Assembly (NCBI GenBank): GCA_902492205.1
Contig: CABUKU010000014.1
Location: 19,889-83,888 of the forward strand
Source of the DNA: an uncultured Bacteroides sp.
GTDB lineage: Bacteria; Bacteroidota; Bacteroidia; Bacteroidales; Bacteroidaceae
DNA length: 64,000 bases
Reading direction: 5' to 3'
Under the pieces are notes generated by a model. The model made no database searches. It saw nothing but the letters and a program-made list of their open reading frames with translations, and was not told the origin of the DNA. Each line of letters begins with the position of its first letter. Position 1 is the stretch's first letter. The translations under genes and the position numbers were made by a program. Below are positions 16,210 through 24,475 of this stretch, piece by piece.

Positions 16210-17271
16210 TCAATACATTACTCTAACACCACAAAGCAAATTAAAGTTCAAGGGTTTCTCTTGGCGGATAGTTCGCACGGAACTACCGTTATCAAAATTA
16301 TAAGCCAATGCAGGTTCGGCAAAAAGGGCTACGTTTTTATTTATCTTATATTGCACACCTGCCGATGCCATTAAAGATGCCTGAATGTTTTTAGCACTTA
16401 AAGACTCGTCTCCACGCTTCGCCGATATACACTTTTCCAACAATCCGCCACCGGACAGGTATAAATCCACTTTCTTGGTATCCAGATAAGTATAATTCAC
16501 TTTTACCGGAATACCTACGTATTGAACCTTTTGTTGTGTATTGCCCACACCGGAACGAAGTAATGTGTAATTCAATCCACTCTCAATGCTCCATTTGCCG
16601 GAAAGTTGTTTCCCTATGTTCACTCCTACCGTTACAGGCATTTTGTAATCCTTGCCCATCGCACTCGTTACTGCCAGTGCAGATGCTCCGACAAACCATC
16701 CTTTAGAAGTATTCTTTAAAGGAGCAACAAGGTTACCGGCTTCGCTGTCGGTTGCAGAAGAATAGGTGTTTGACTCACCATTCATGGCAACATATTGATT
16801 GGAATGATACGGGTTGTTATTATGGTTTCTGTGATTGGTTGTTGCAGACATGGAAAACGAGAAAGAAAACGAAACGGAAATGCTGTCTTCTTCTTCATCT
16901 CCCGCCACAGTAATAGGAGTAGCCGGAAGCAACTTAGCAACAGCCGGGCTAATCTTGGCAAACGAAAAAGTTTCCTTCACCACATCTTTATTCAAAGCTC
17001 CGCCCTGCCCGGAAACCACGGCAACCTGGCTAAAAGCACCTTCTATTTCATCCTTAGGAGAGAAAAGCCAGATAGCTGCCGACACACACAGCAGGACAAG
17101 CAGAACCGCAGCCGCCGCAGCAAAGCGGAAAGGATATATCTTTCGACGGATTACCGGAGTTGGAGGAAAATCTTTTTCCAAATCATCCCAGAAACCATCC
17201 CGCACAGGCATTTCTGCGTCACAGAGCCGTGAACGGAACAAATCGGTTATTTCATCTCTTTCTTTCTTCAT
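16210..17271 (-). CDS. Membrane-anchored protein with anti-sigma-like N-terminus and beta-barrel-like domain
   Basis: A 353-residue protein with three parts. Residues 1-45 are cytoplasmic, charged and like the short N-terminal segments of anti-sigma factors (TDLFRSRLCDAEMPVRDGFWDDLE). Residues 49-70 are one transmembrane helix. The rest is a Ser/Asn-rich linker and then, from ~190, repeated amphipathic beta strands resembling the PorT/OmpA-like outer-membrane barrel family (SIESGLNYTLLRS, YKINKNVALFAEPALAYNF). An inner-membrane helix on a barrel domain is topologically odd. The gene directly follows, and overlaps by 20 bp, an ECF sigma gene, so an anti-sigma role is likely. Confidence 0.72.
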   Translation of the reverse strand: MKKERDEITDLFRSRLCDAEMPVRDGFWDDLEKDFPPTPVIRRKIYPFRFAAAAAVLLVLLCVSAAIWLFSPKDEIEGAFSQVAVVSGQGGALNKDVVKETFSFAKISPAVAKLLPATPITVAGDEEEDSISVSFSFSFSMSATTNHRNHNNNPYHSNQYVAMNGESNTYSSATDSEAGNLVAPLKNTSKGWFVGASALAVTSAMGKDYKMPVTVGVNIGKQLSGKWSIESGLNYTLLRSGVGNTQQKVQYVGIPVKVNYTYLDTKKVDLYLSGGGLLEKCISAKRGDESLSAKNIQASLMASAGVQYKINKNVALFAEPALAYNFDNGSSVRTIRQEKPLNFNLLCGVRVMY

Positions 17272-17806
17272 TATTCAAATATTCTTTTATTCTCTTTGCC
17301 AATAATCCTTTTGCCCGGAAAAACTGTGAGGTGGACGAGTGTTCTTTGATGTGAAGCAATTCGGCTATCTCTTTATGAGACTTATTCTCGAACACATAAA
17401 GGTTAAATACTGTCCGGCATCCTACGGGCAACTCGGCTACAAATGCCAATAACTGCTTTTCGGATATCCTCTCACATAAATCTTTATCGGGAAGCTCGGC
17501 TACATCGGGGATGTCTTCTTCGGAAACCAATACTTGCTGCATCTTTTTTTGTTTCCTCAGGTAATCCAATGCCACATTTGCCATTACTCTGTTCAGCCAA
17601 CTCCCCAAAGACGCTTCTCCGCGAAATGTAAAATTGGTGTAAATCTTGATAAAGCCGTCATGTAAAAGGTCGTGAGCAACTTCCACATCTCCGGTATAAC
17701 GGTAACAAACTGCCAACATTTGCCGGGAATAAAGAGTGTAGAGTTCTTTCCAAGCAGATTTATCTCCTGCCCGGCATCCTTTGACCAGTTCTATCTCGTT
17801 CTCCAA
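17252..17806 (-). CDS. ECF-type RNA polymerase sigma factor
   Basis: A 184-residue sigma-70 family protein with region 2 at residues ~20-90 (LYTLYSRQMLAVCYRYTGDVEVAHDLLHDGFIKIY in pieces, then WLNRVMANVALDYLRK) and region 4 near 120-175 (LPVGCRTVFNLYVFENKSHKEIAELLHI). An in-frame TAG lies 21 bp before the TTG at 17806, so the start must be this TTG or a non-ATG codon close to it. It is the first gene of a four-gene operon with the anti-sigma-like barrel protein and two envelope proteins, the typical arrangement for an envelope-responsive regulon. Autoregulation is likely but no operator is visible. Confidence 0.9.
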   Translation of the reverse strand: MENEIELVKGCRAGDKSAWKELYTLYSRQMLAVCYRYTGDVEVAHDLLHDGFIKIYTNFTFRGEASLGSWLNRVMANVALDYLRKQKKMQQVLVSEEDIPDVAELPDKDLCERISEKQLLAFVAELPVGCRTVFNLYVFENKSHKEIAELLHIKEHSSTSQFFRAKGLLAKRIKEYLNNEERKR

Positions 17807-17930
17807 TTCCTGTTCCAGTTTTGTCTAAACGTTATAATTTACGCCATTTTACCTATTAGACTGTAGTAATGATAAAATGCTGCAAAGAAAAATATAAAAA
17901 GAAGTTAAAAGGAAGAAGAAAGAATTTTAT

Positions 17931-18040
17931 TTCCCCTCTTAAGAGGGGATTAAGGGGTATGTTATCTTTTATATATAAATCAAATATCTTGACTGATACA
18001 GAAGAACACATACCCCCTACCCCCTCTCAAGAAGGAAGAT
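17931..18040. repeat. G/C-rich inverted repeat between the ECF gene and nadC
   Basis: The left arm (about 17931-17963, with CCCCTCTTAAGAGGGG and GGGGTATGT) is an imperfect reverse complement of the right arm (about 18004-18038), around a ~40-bp AT-rich centre. The design is the same as the repeat at 13940-14056, with different distal sequence (GGGGTATGT instead of GGGGTGGTGGT). It lies between the promoter end of the sigma operon and the 3' end of nadC. Confidence 0.75.
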
Positions 18041-18048
18041 AATCTATT

Positions 18049-18888
18049 TTAGCAAGCTTTGAAGCTCATATCCAAACCTTTCACGGAATGAGTCAGTGCA
18101 CCTACCGATATGAAGTCAACTCCACACTCGGCATAATCGCGAAGAGTATCGAAAGTAATGCCACCGGATGATTCGGTTTCATATTTGCCACCAATCATTT
18201 CAACAGCTTTCTTCGTATTTTCGGGAGTAAAGTTGTCGAGCATGATGCGGTCTACCCCGCCAAGATCAAGCACTTGTTGTAATTCATCGAAGTTGCGCAC
18301 TTCAATCTCTATCTTCAGATCTTTGCCTTTTTCCTTGCAATACTCTTTTGCACGGTTGATTGCCTTATCAATGCCTCCGGCAAAATCCACATGATTGTCT
18401 TTCAACAAAATCATATCGAACAAGCCGATGCGGTGATTTACTCCCCCACCGATCTTAACGGCTGCTTTTTCGAGCATACGCAATCCCGGAGTGGTTTTAC
18501 GGGTATCGAGAACACGGGTTTTAGTTCCTTCCAACTGCTTTACGTATTTGCGTGTCATGGTTGCAATGCCACTCATGCGCTGCATCACGTTAAGCATCAA
18601 TCTCTCTGTTTGAAGCAATGACTGTACTTTACCTTCAACCACCATTGCCACATCGCCCGGTTTCACTTCCGCCCCGTCATTAATAAACACTTCCACTTTC
18701 ATGGTAGGATCGAAACGACGGAAAATTTCTTTGGCAATTTCAATTCCCGCCAATACTCCGGCTTCTTTAATCAGAAGTTTGGATTTCCCCATAGCCGTAG
18801 CAGGAATGCAAGATAAAGTTGTGTGGTCGCCATCACCTATGTCTTCGGCAAAGGCAAGGTCTATCAGCCTGTCAATTAATTCATTCAT
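18049..18888 (-). CDS. nadC: Nicotinate-nucleotide pyrophosphorylase (carboxylating)
   Basis: A 279-residue enzyme that makes nicotinate mononucleotide from quinolinate and PRPP in NAD synthesis. Diagnostic motifs are EDIGDGDHTT near the N-terminus, LLQTERLMLNVMQRMSGIAT, DTRKTTPGLRMLEKAAV with the substrate-binding Arg/Lys, and KDNHVDFAGG. Near the end, ESSGGI and ISVGALTHSVKGLDMS complete the barrel. Full family length. The start overlaps the stop of the DUF4783 gene by 8 bp, so the two are coupled. nadA and nadB are not in this window. Confidence 0.95.
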   Translation of the reverse strand: MNELIDRLIDLAFAEDIGDGDHTTLSCIPATAMGKSKLLIKEAGVLAGIEIAKEIFRRFDPTMKVEVFINDGAEVKPGDVAMVVEGKVQSLLQTERLMLNVMQRMSGIATMTRKYVKQLEGTKTRVLDTRKTTPGLRMLEKAAVKIGGGVNHRIGLFDMILLKDNHVDFAGGIDKAINRAKEYCKEKGKDLKIEIEVRNFDELQQVLDLGGVDRIMLDNFTPENTKKAVEMIGGKYETESSGGITFDTLRDYAECGVDFISVGALTHSVKGLDMSFKAC

Positions 18889-19273
18889 TGGTTTTATCTA
18901 TTCTTATTTGATGTATTAAATATTGATTTCCGTTTTTCTTGAAGAAACAATTAATGCGATAAGTTCCACCCGAAGTGGGGCAGGTTCCGATAATAAAACT
19001 CGATTCATTCCTTTTGCCCTGATGATTCACCGTGAAACTGTTTACCTTATTGGCAGCAAAGAAATCCGCCATTGCCTTCTTTGCCTGCTCCTTGTTACAA
19101 TCCTGTGATTTCTTTAAAATAATTACTTCTACTTTATCCCCTAAATAAGAAGCAATATCCTGAGCACTACCACGTTTGAAAGCGTCAGTTAAGCCTGCGG
19201 GAACTTCCTGTGCTGTCATTACAGCCGTCCAGACAAACAAACCTACAAGCATTAAATAAACCCTTTGTCTCAT
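18881..19273 (-). CDS. DUF4783 periplasmic protein
   Basis: A 130-residue exported protein with a signal peptide (residues 1-21) followed by a small alpha/beta domain of the NTF2-like kind (DUF4783): AFKRGSAQDIASYLGDKVEV, FFAANKVNSFTVNHQG and RINCFFKKNGNQYLIHQIRI. No catalytic residues are apparent. It is encoded just before and overlapping nadC, an arrangement I recall from other Bacteroides. It has its own promoter (-7 element 19296-19303). The function is unknown; the coupling to nadC may be only transcriptional. Confidence 0.82.
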   Translation of the reverse strand: MRQRVYLMLVGLFVWTAVMTAQEVPAGLTDAFKRGSAQDIASYLGDKVEVIILKKSQDCNKEQAKKAMADFFAANKVNSFTVNHQGKRNESSFIIGTCPTSGGTYRINCFFKKNGNQYLIHQIRIDKTNE

Positions 19274-19295
19274 AATTATAGGTATTTGTGTGACA

Positions 19296-19303
19296 CAAAG
19301 GTA
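19296..19303 (-). promoter_or_regulatory. -7 promoter element of the DUF4783-nadC operon
   Basis: The minus strand reads TACCTTTG, a full TAnnTTTG match, 23 bp before the ATG at 19273. It is divergent from the rlmH promoter. Confidence 0.55.
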
Positions 19304-19325
19304 GGGATTATTCTGAATATTTCTC

Positions 19326-19333
19326 TACTTTTG
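19326..19333 (+). promoter_or_regulatory. -7 promoter element of rlmH
   Basis: TACTTTTG matches TAnnTTTG, 26 bp before the ATG at 19359. Confidence 0.5.
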
Positions 19334-19358
19334 TGCATAAATTCAAGAAAAGGCATCA

Positions 19359-19832
19359 ATGAAGATAACTCTTTTAGCAGTAGGAAAGACTGTAGAAAAG
19401 CACTACATAGCAGGTATTAACGATTATCTGGAACGGACCAGGCATTTCATTTCCTTTGATATGGAAGTGATACCCGAACTGAAAAATACCAAAAGCCTGA
19501 CTATGGAACAACAGAAAGAAAAAGAAGGCGAACTGATATTGAAATCCTTGCAACCGGGTGATGTGGCAGTGTTGCTGGATGAAGGAGGAAAGGAATTCCG
19601 CTCCGTAGAGTTTGCAAACTGGATAGAAAAGAAAATGCACACGGTGAATAAACGACTCGTCTTTATCATTGGAGGTCCTTACGGCTTTGCTCCGAAAGTA
19701 TATGAAGTGGCACAGGAAAAGATTTCTTTATCCAAAATGACATTCTCTCATCAAATGGTGAGACTCATTTTCGTGGAACAATTGTACAGAGCTATGACCA
19801 TACTTAACAACGGCCCCTATCATCACGAATAA
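19359..19832 (+). CDS. rlmH: 23S rRNA (pseudouridine-1915 N3) methyltransferase
   Basis: A 157-residue SPOUT-class methyltransferase that modifies pseudouridine 1915 in helix 69 of 23S rRNA. The trefoil-knot SAM-binding part is clear: VLLDEGGKEFRSVEFANW, then FIIGGPYGFAP, then LSKMTFSHQMVRLIFVEQLYRA, and the conserved terminal NNGPYHHE. The length is that of E. coli RlmH. It is a single gene, transcribed away from the DUF4783-nadC operon, with its own promoter. Confidence 0.97.
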   Translation: MKITLLAVGKTVEKHYIAGINDYLERTRHFISFDMEVIPELKNTKSLTMEQQKEKEGELILKSLQPGDVAVLLDEGGKEFRSVEFANWIEKKMHTVNKRLVFIIGGPYGFAPKVYEVAQEKISLSKMTFSHQMVRLIFVEQLYRAMTILNNGPYHHE

Positions 19833-19862
19833 AAAAGCAGACGATGAACAATCACCGTCTGC
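19831..19862 (-). terminator. Terminator of the GH13 gene
   Basis: Stem GCAGACGATGA (19837-19847) and TCACCGTCTGC (19852-19862). On the minus strand it is followed by TTTTTT (19836-19831). It lies ~80 bp after the amylase stop codon; the T-run overlaps the last codon of the convergent rlmH. Confidence 0.75.
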
Positions 19863-19940
19863 CCCATCCCTATTAAAAACTGTCTGTTACCTAATATAAC
19901 ACCTATAAAACAAACACTATTATTACTTAAAACACTACTA

Positions 19941-21299
19941 TTATTTAATATATACTTTATACTCCCATGCACCGAGTTCCGCAGGCATATCTGCCTTACC
20001 TCCCTTGAAGTAATCCATATACTCGCCTTTCGGAGCTTTGTCTTTATAAGCAAGTTTCACGGGAGCATCGCTCAAGTTCAGGAATACCAAAACTTCCGAG
20101 CCATCTTTACTGCGTGAGAAAACATAAGCATTCTCATTTTCCGTTTCATATCTTACCATTTCACCACCTTCAACTCCGGCTTTCAATGCAGGTTGAGAGT
20201 GCTTCAACGCATTCAATTGCTTGTAGAACTCCGTCCATTCGTTGTTTTCCCATACCGGAGGAGTGTCCTTCTTGAAGAATTCAAGTGCTTTGTCCATTCC
20301 TACTTCCTGACCTGTGTAAAGAAGCGGCATGCCATTGAGCGTATAAGTCAATACGGCAAATGCTTTCACACCATCACCCAAGCGATCGAACTCTGTTCCT
20401 TCCCAAGAATTCAAGTCGTGGTTGGTTATGTGGTTCATCTGGAAAGCATCACCGGGGAAAATAGAATCCTGCAATGCCAAAAGAGAGTCGATAAGATAAG
20501 CAGCATTTCCCTTTTTATCTTTGGCAATTTCATTCATCACGTTTTTCAACGGCCAGTTATAAACAGCATCAAACGCTTCGACCGTCAATGCAGGTTTCTC
20601 GGCTTCGGCAAGCATAAAGACCGGTTTGATGGAATCGAGGGCAAGACGGGCATTATCCCAGAAATCGGTAGGAACTTCATAAGCCACATCGCAACGATAA
20701 CCGTCAATATCGGCTTCTTTCACCCAATATTTCAAAGCATCGAGCATCCCTGCACGCATATCTTCATTGGTATAATCCAATTTATAAGTATCTGTCCAGT
20801 CATAGGGAGAAACAAAATTTCCCACACTGTCTCTTACATACCAGTCGGGGTGTTCCTTAGTCCATACATTATCACCTCCGGTATGATTGGCCACCCAGTC
20901 TATAATAACTTTAAATCCCATGTCATGGGCTTGCTTCACCACTTCCTTAAATTCATCCAATGTTCCGAATTCGGGATTTACCTCTTTATAGTTCTGCACA
21001 GCATAATAACTGCCCAACTCCCCTTTCTTGTTCAACTGTGAAATGGGATGAATAGGCATAAGCCAAAGTACGTCCACTCCCAAATCTTTCAAACGGGGAA
21101 GATGCTGTTGGAATGCTTTCAAAGTTCCTTCCGGAGTGTATTGGCGAAGATTGACTTCATAAATAACTGCATCACGAGTCCATTCGGGATGACTGACTTT
21201 CGTCATTTCTTTGCTATCCGCTTTCTGTTCCTTTTTCGCCGTACATGCAGAAAAAGCAACCACCATAATCAAGGCAAGTAAATAAGAGATTCTTTTCAT
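19941..21299 (-). CDS. GH13 alpha-amylase-family lipoprotein
   Basis: The start is ATG 21299, which gives a lipoprotein signal with Cys19 (AFSAC); an upstream ATG at 21341 would add 14 residues before it. The 452-residue product has the four GH13 regions: DWVANHTG (I), GYRCDVAYE with the nucleophile Asp (II), LAEAEKP with the acid Glu (III) and NHDLNSWEG (IV). A C-terminal beta domain follows. Compared with cytoplasmic amylases it should act at the cell surface or in the periplasm on alpha-glucans. No SusC/D or transporter is adjacent, so it stands alone. A terminator follows at 19831. Confidence 0.9.
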   Translation of the reverse strand: MKRISYLLALIMVVAFSACTAKKEQKADSKEMTKVSHPEWTRDAVIYEVNLRQYTPEGTLKAFQQHLPRLKDLGVDVLWLMPIHPISQLNKKGELGSYYAVQNYKEVNPEFGTLDEFKEVVKQAHDMGFKVIIDWVANHTGGDNVWTKEHPDWYVRDSVGNFVSPYDWTDTYKLDYTNEDMRAGMLDALKYWVKEADIDGYRCDVAYEVPTDFWDNARLALDSIKPVFMLAEAEKPALTVEAFDAVYNWPLKNVMNEIAKDKKGNAAYLIDSLLALQDSIFPGDAFQMNHITNHDLNSWEGTEFDRLGDGVKAFAVLTYTLNGMPLLYTGQEVGMDKALEFFKKDTPPVWENNEWTEFYKQLNALKHSQPALKAGVEGGEMVRYETENENAYVFSRSKDGSEVLVFLNLSDAPVKLAYKDKAPKGEYMDYFKGGKADMPAELGAWEYKVYIK

Positions 21300-21406
21300 A
21301 ATATTACAATTCGCTTTTAAAGTTGCTTCAAAATTAAGCATTTACATACATTACACATGCACACTAAACACACAAACAAGCATTTGGTTTATGAAAACGT
21401 TTGCAT

Positions 21407-22429
21407 TTATTCGGGAAGATGAAAATCGAGAACAACAGGAAGATGATCGCTATACCCTCCGCGGTACTTCATTCCATAATAAGTTCGGAAAGGTTGGCAG
21501 CCGAAATACTTCTCATCTCTCTCCAAAAGAAAAGGGAATTTGCAGATACGGGCATCTTCGGCAGAGGTATATAAACCACCTCTATTCAATAGCAGGAAAC
21601 CCGAAACTATAAGTTGGTCGAGTATTCCCCATTCTCCCCGGTATTTATAAGTACCGATGGCGGTGTCTTTCTCTTTATCCGCCATCAGGTTATAAAGCTT
21701 GCAAGGAGTGATGGAACCCTTAGGAGCGACCGCTCCCAAGACTGTACCGATAGCAGCATTGTGAGGATAATCATTGAAGTCGCCCATAATAAGGATATTG
21801 GGATGCAAACGGATTGTGAAAAGACTATCTACCGCCTGTTTGAGAACGGATGCAGCAAACAGCCGTGCAGGTTCACTCTCTTTCTCCCCACCGGAACGGG
21901 AAGGCATGTGACAGACAAATACATCCAGACTGTCTGATGTGGAAACAAGTCCGGTAACATGAAGTATATCACGTGTAGGTCTTCTTCCTTTCTCCCTAAA
22001 ATGAATACGGACAGATCGGGATTGGAGAAGTTTAAAATCGCTGCGTTGATAGAGCAAGGCGACATCTATTCCGCGCTCATCGGGCGAATCGGTCATTACA
22101 TAACGATAACCACATTCTTTTAAAGGAGAGTACTTAACCAGATCATTCATTACCCGTTCATTCTCCACTTCACACAGCCCGACCAATACAGGAGGATTCC
22201 ACTCTCCCACTGCTGCAATGACTTTGCCTATCCGATTGATTTTATCTTTATAGCGTCCATAGTGCCACGCACGCATAGAATTGGGTAAGAACTCTTTATC
22301 ATTCTTTAAAGTATCATGTTTGCAGTCAAAAAGATTTTCCACATTATAGGATACAACACGGAAAACACTTTGGGCAGACAACATAATGTTGCCAAACAAT
22401 AAGAGGAGGAAAAGGAAAGATTTATTCAT
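21407..22429 (-). CDS. Endonuclease/exonuclease/phosphatase-family secreted protein
   Basis: A 340-residue protein with a signal peptide (residues 1-19). EEP-fold landmarks are VVSYNVENLFD (metal-binding Asn/Glu) at the start, VGLCEVENE (catalytic Glu), ILIMGDFNDYP (Asp/Asn pair) and the final GGYSDHLPVVLDF (Asp/His pair). The family includes nucleases and phosphodiesterases; the secreted Bacteroides members have no settled substrate. The length is typical. A 96-bp palindromic array (22475-22570) lies directly upstream, between this gene and pepD. Confidence 0.88.
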   Translation of the reverse strand: MNKSFLFLLLLFGNIMLSAQSVFRVVSYNVENLFDCKHDTLKNDKEFLPNSMRAWHYGRYKDKINRIGKVIAAVGEWNPPVLVGLCEVENERVMNDLVKYSPLKECGYRYVMTDSPDERGIDVALLYQRSDFKLLQSRSVRIHFREKGRRPTRDILHVTGLVSTSDSLDVFVCHMPSRSGGEKESEPARLFAASVLKQAVDSLFTIRLHPNILIMGDFNDYPHNAAIGTVLGAVAPKGSITPCKLYNLMADKEKDTAIGTYKYRGEWGILDQLIVSGFLLLNRGGLYTSAEDARICKFPFLLERDEKYFGCQPFRTYYGMKYRGGYSDHLPVVLDFHLPE

Positions 22430-22474
22430 TTAGACAAAGCGATGCTTTATAACAAACCAATTACTCCTTTCGAT

Positions 22475-22570
22475 GTAACCACTTGACAGTTGTCACGTAC
22501 TCACTCGACAATTGTCACGCAATCACTCGACAGTTGTCAAGCGAATACGCGACAACTGTCGAGTGGTTAC
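22475..22570. repeat. Palindromic array A: four GACARYTGTC cores at 22-bp spacing
   Basis: Cores of 10 bp at 22485, 22507, 22529 and 22551 (GACAGTTGTC, GACAATTGTC, GACAGTTGTC, GACAACTGTC), exactly 22 bp apart. The outer ends are inverted copies (GTAACCACT at 22475 and AGTGGTTAC ending at 22570), so the whole is a long palindrome. It lies between pepD (3' end 22597) and the EEP gene (start 22429). The same design recurs at 42957 and 63941. Confidence 0.9.
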
Positions 22571-22596
22571 TTCAATAGGACAAATCTATCTGTCTG

Positions 22597-24057
22597 TTAC
22601 TTCTTTTGAGGAACATTAACCAGAACTTCCAATAAATGTCTCCAGAACTTTTCCACAGAAGGGATGTGCATTCTCTCATCCGGCGAGTGAACTCCGCGAA
22701 GTGTCGGACCGAATGAAACCATATCCAGTGAAGGATACTTTTCAAGGAACAAACCACATTCCAAACCTGCATGGATAGCTTTCACCTTGGGTTCTACTCC
22801 GAACAAACGTTTGTAGGCTTCTTCCGCTACCTTTAATATAGGTGAAGAAGGATTTGGTTTCCAACCCGGATAACCTTCTCCGCTTGCAGTTGTGGCACCA
22901 CCAAGCTCGAAAGCAGCAGCAACCGCATTTCTCATATCGTTGCGCGAAGAAAGGATAGAGCTTCGCTGGCTCGTTTCTATCTTAATCACATTGCCTTCTA
23001 TCATACGGATAGATGCCAAGTTGGAAGATGTTTCCACCAATCCCGGAATATCCTGACTCATGGCATAGATTCCGTGATGAACGGCATATAAAGATTTTAT
23101 TAACCGCGCAGTAGTGTCACGATCGATAGCCACCGGACGAACAGTTTCCGATTGGAGTACGAATTGCATATTCGGTTCGGTTACGGAATACTCGGCTTCC
23201 ACTTCGGCTGCGAAAATATTCAAATCCACACGCACGTTCTCTTTCTCGGCAAAAGGAATGGCACAAACCGCATAAGCCTCACGAGGAATGGCATTTCTCA
23301 GGTTTCCACCATGTATCTCGCAAAGATACATATCATATTTGTCGGCAACACGGGCCAAGAAACGGTTCAATACTTTATTGGCATTTGCCCTGTTCTTATT
23401 AATATCATCGCCCGAATGTCCTCCGGTCAAGCCTTTTACATCTACGCGGAAATAGAAATAATCCTGTGGAGCAGGTATTTCCTTATAGGCAAACCTCGCC
23501 ACCGTATCAATGCCTCCGGCACAACCGATAAACAATTCGCCTTCGTCCTCCGAATCCAGATTGATAAGAATATCACCACTCATAAAACCTTCTTTCAAAG
23601 CAAAAGCTCCTGTCAATCCGGTTTCTTCATCCACAGTGAAAAGGCATTCTATCGGTCCGTGTTCAATATCATCGGCAGCAAGGATAGCCAATTCCGTAGC
23701 CACGCCTATACCGTTATCGGCTCCAAGAGTGGTCCCTTTGGCTTTCAGCCATTCACCGTCTATTTCCGTTTCAATAGGATCGGTCAGGAAATTATGGTCT
23801 ACATCACTGTTCTTTTCGCATACCATATCGACATGTGACTGTAAAACCACAGTCTGCAAGTTCTCTCTTCCTTTTGTGGCAGGCTTTTTAATCAAAACGT
23901 TTCCGGTTTCATCAACCTTCGTTTCCAACTTATGTTTCTTTCCGAACTCTTTTAAATACTCGATAATCTTTTCTTCCTTCTTGGAAGGACGGGGCACCCG
24001 GCAGATTTCATTGAAGTAATGAAACACTCCTGCAGGCTTCAAATCTGTTACTTTCAT
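22597..24057 (-). CDS. pepD: Aminoacyl-histidine dipeptidase (PepD, M20 family)
   Basis: A 486-residue cytoplasmic zinc peptidase that splits Xaa-His dipeptides such as carnosine. M20C landmarks: VVLQSHVDMVCEKN (His-x-Asp metal ligands), GADNGIGVA (bridging Asp), FTVDEETGLTGA (catalytic Glu-Glu), INLDSEDEGELFIGCAGG and GGHSGDDINKNRANA, and the C-terminal GLECGLF. The length matches E. coli PepD. It is transcribed alone, with the array A palindrome after its stop codon. No consensus promoter was found in the ~150 bp before the start. Confidence 0.95.
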   Translation of the reverse strand: MKVTDLKPAGVFHYFNEICRVPRPSKKEEKIIEYLKEFGKKHKLETKVDETGNVLIKKPATKGRENLQTVVLQSHVDMVCEKNSDVDHNFLTDPIETEIDGEWLKAKGTTLGADNGIGVATELAILAADDIEHGPIECLFTVDEETGLTGAFALKEGFMSGDILINLDSEDEGELFIGCAGGIDTVARFAYKEIPAPQDYFYFRVDVKGLTGGHSGDDINKNRANANKVLNRFLARVADKYDMYLCEIHGGNLRNAIPREAYAVCAIPFAEKENVRVDLNIFAAEVEAEYSVTEPNMQFVLQSETVRPVAIDRDTTARLIKSLYAVHHGIYAMSQDIPGLVETSSNLASIRMIEGNVIKIETSQRSSILSSRNDMRNAVAAAFELGGATTASGEGYPGWKPNPSSPILKVAEEAYKRLFGVEPKVKAIHAGLECGLFLEKYPSLDMVSFGPTLRGVHSPDERMHIPSVEKFWRHLLEVLVNVPQKK

Positions 24058-24185
24058 ATTGTATCTTTTAATTATAATGTCCGTTTTAGCAATGCAACTG
24101 CTAAATATGGTTAAAACGCTTCCTTAATCCGAACTAACATTTCACTTTTTATCTAAAAAAAGCGTGCATAGTCCTTACAAAAGTC

Positions 24186-24193
24186 TATATTTG
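24186..24193 (+). promoter_or_regulatory. -7 promoter element of the small membrane protein gene
   Basis: TATATTTG is a full TAnnTTTG match only 14 bp before the ATG at 24207, so the mRNA would be almost leaderless. Confidence 0.5.
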
Positions 24194-24206
24194 CACCACA
24201 AAAATA

Positions 24207-24449
24207 ATGGAAATGCTTTATACTATCCTCATAACTCTGTTAATAGTTGCTATTTGTATAGCATTATTAGGTGTCAGAACCTTTTTCGTAAAGGGTGGGA
24301 AGTTTCCGAATTCACATGTGAGCGGAAGCAAAGCCCTTAGAAAAAAGGGTATTAGCTGTGCCCAATCGCAAGATAAGGAAGCAAGAAAGAAAGGCAAATT
24401 TTCCATTGAAGAATTAGAAAAAAAAGCTGAAAACAAAGAATCAAATTAA
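24207..24449 (+). CDS. Small single-pass membrane protein
   Basis: An 80-residue protein with one transmembrane helix at residues 4-24 followed by a basic tail (GGKFPNSHVSGSKALRKKGISC) and a Lys/Glu-rich C-terminus. The conserved-looking core SHVSGSKALRKKGI with a single Cys is familiar from Bacteroidetes hypothetical proteins, but I cannot assign a function. It is encoded 26 bp before the OmpH-like lipoprotein and is probably cotranscribed with it. The predicted mRNA start is only a few bases before the ATG. Confidence 0.7.
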   Translation: MEMLYTILITLLIVAICIALLGVRTFFVKGGKFPNSHVSGSKALRKKGISCAQSQDKEARKKGKFSIEELEKKAENKESN

Positions 24450-24475
24450 TTAAAAACTATATCCAATAACGAATT

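Noticed and set aside
20193..21041. 282-codon plus-strand ORF opposite the GH13 gene
   Set aside because: It is the antisense shadow of the amylase; the four GH13 motifs are on the other strand.
22475..22570. Palindromic arrays as CRISPR
   Set aside because: The period is 22 bp with only ~12 bp between cores, the spacers are not unique or of CRISPR length, and there are no cas genes.
23152..23838. 228-codon plus-strand ORF opposite pepD
   Set aside because: It lies wholly within pepD, whose motifs are complete; the antisense protein has no recognisable family.
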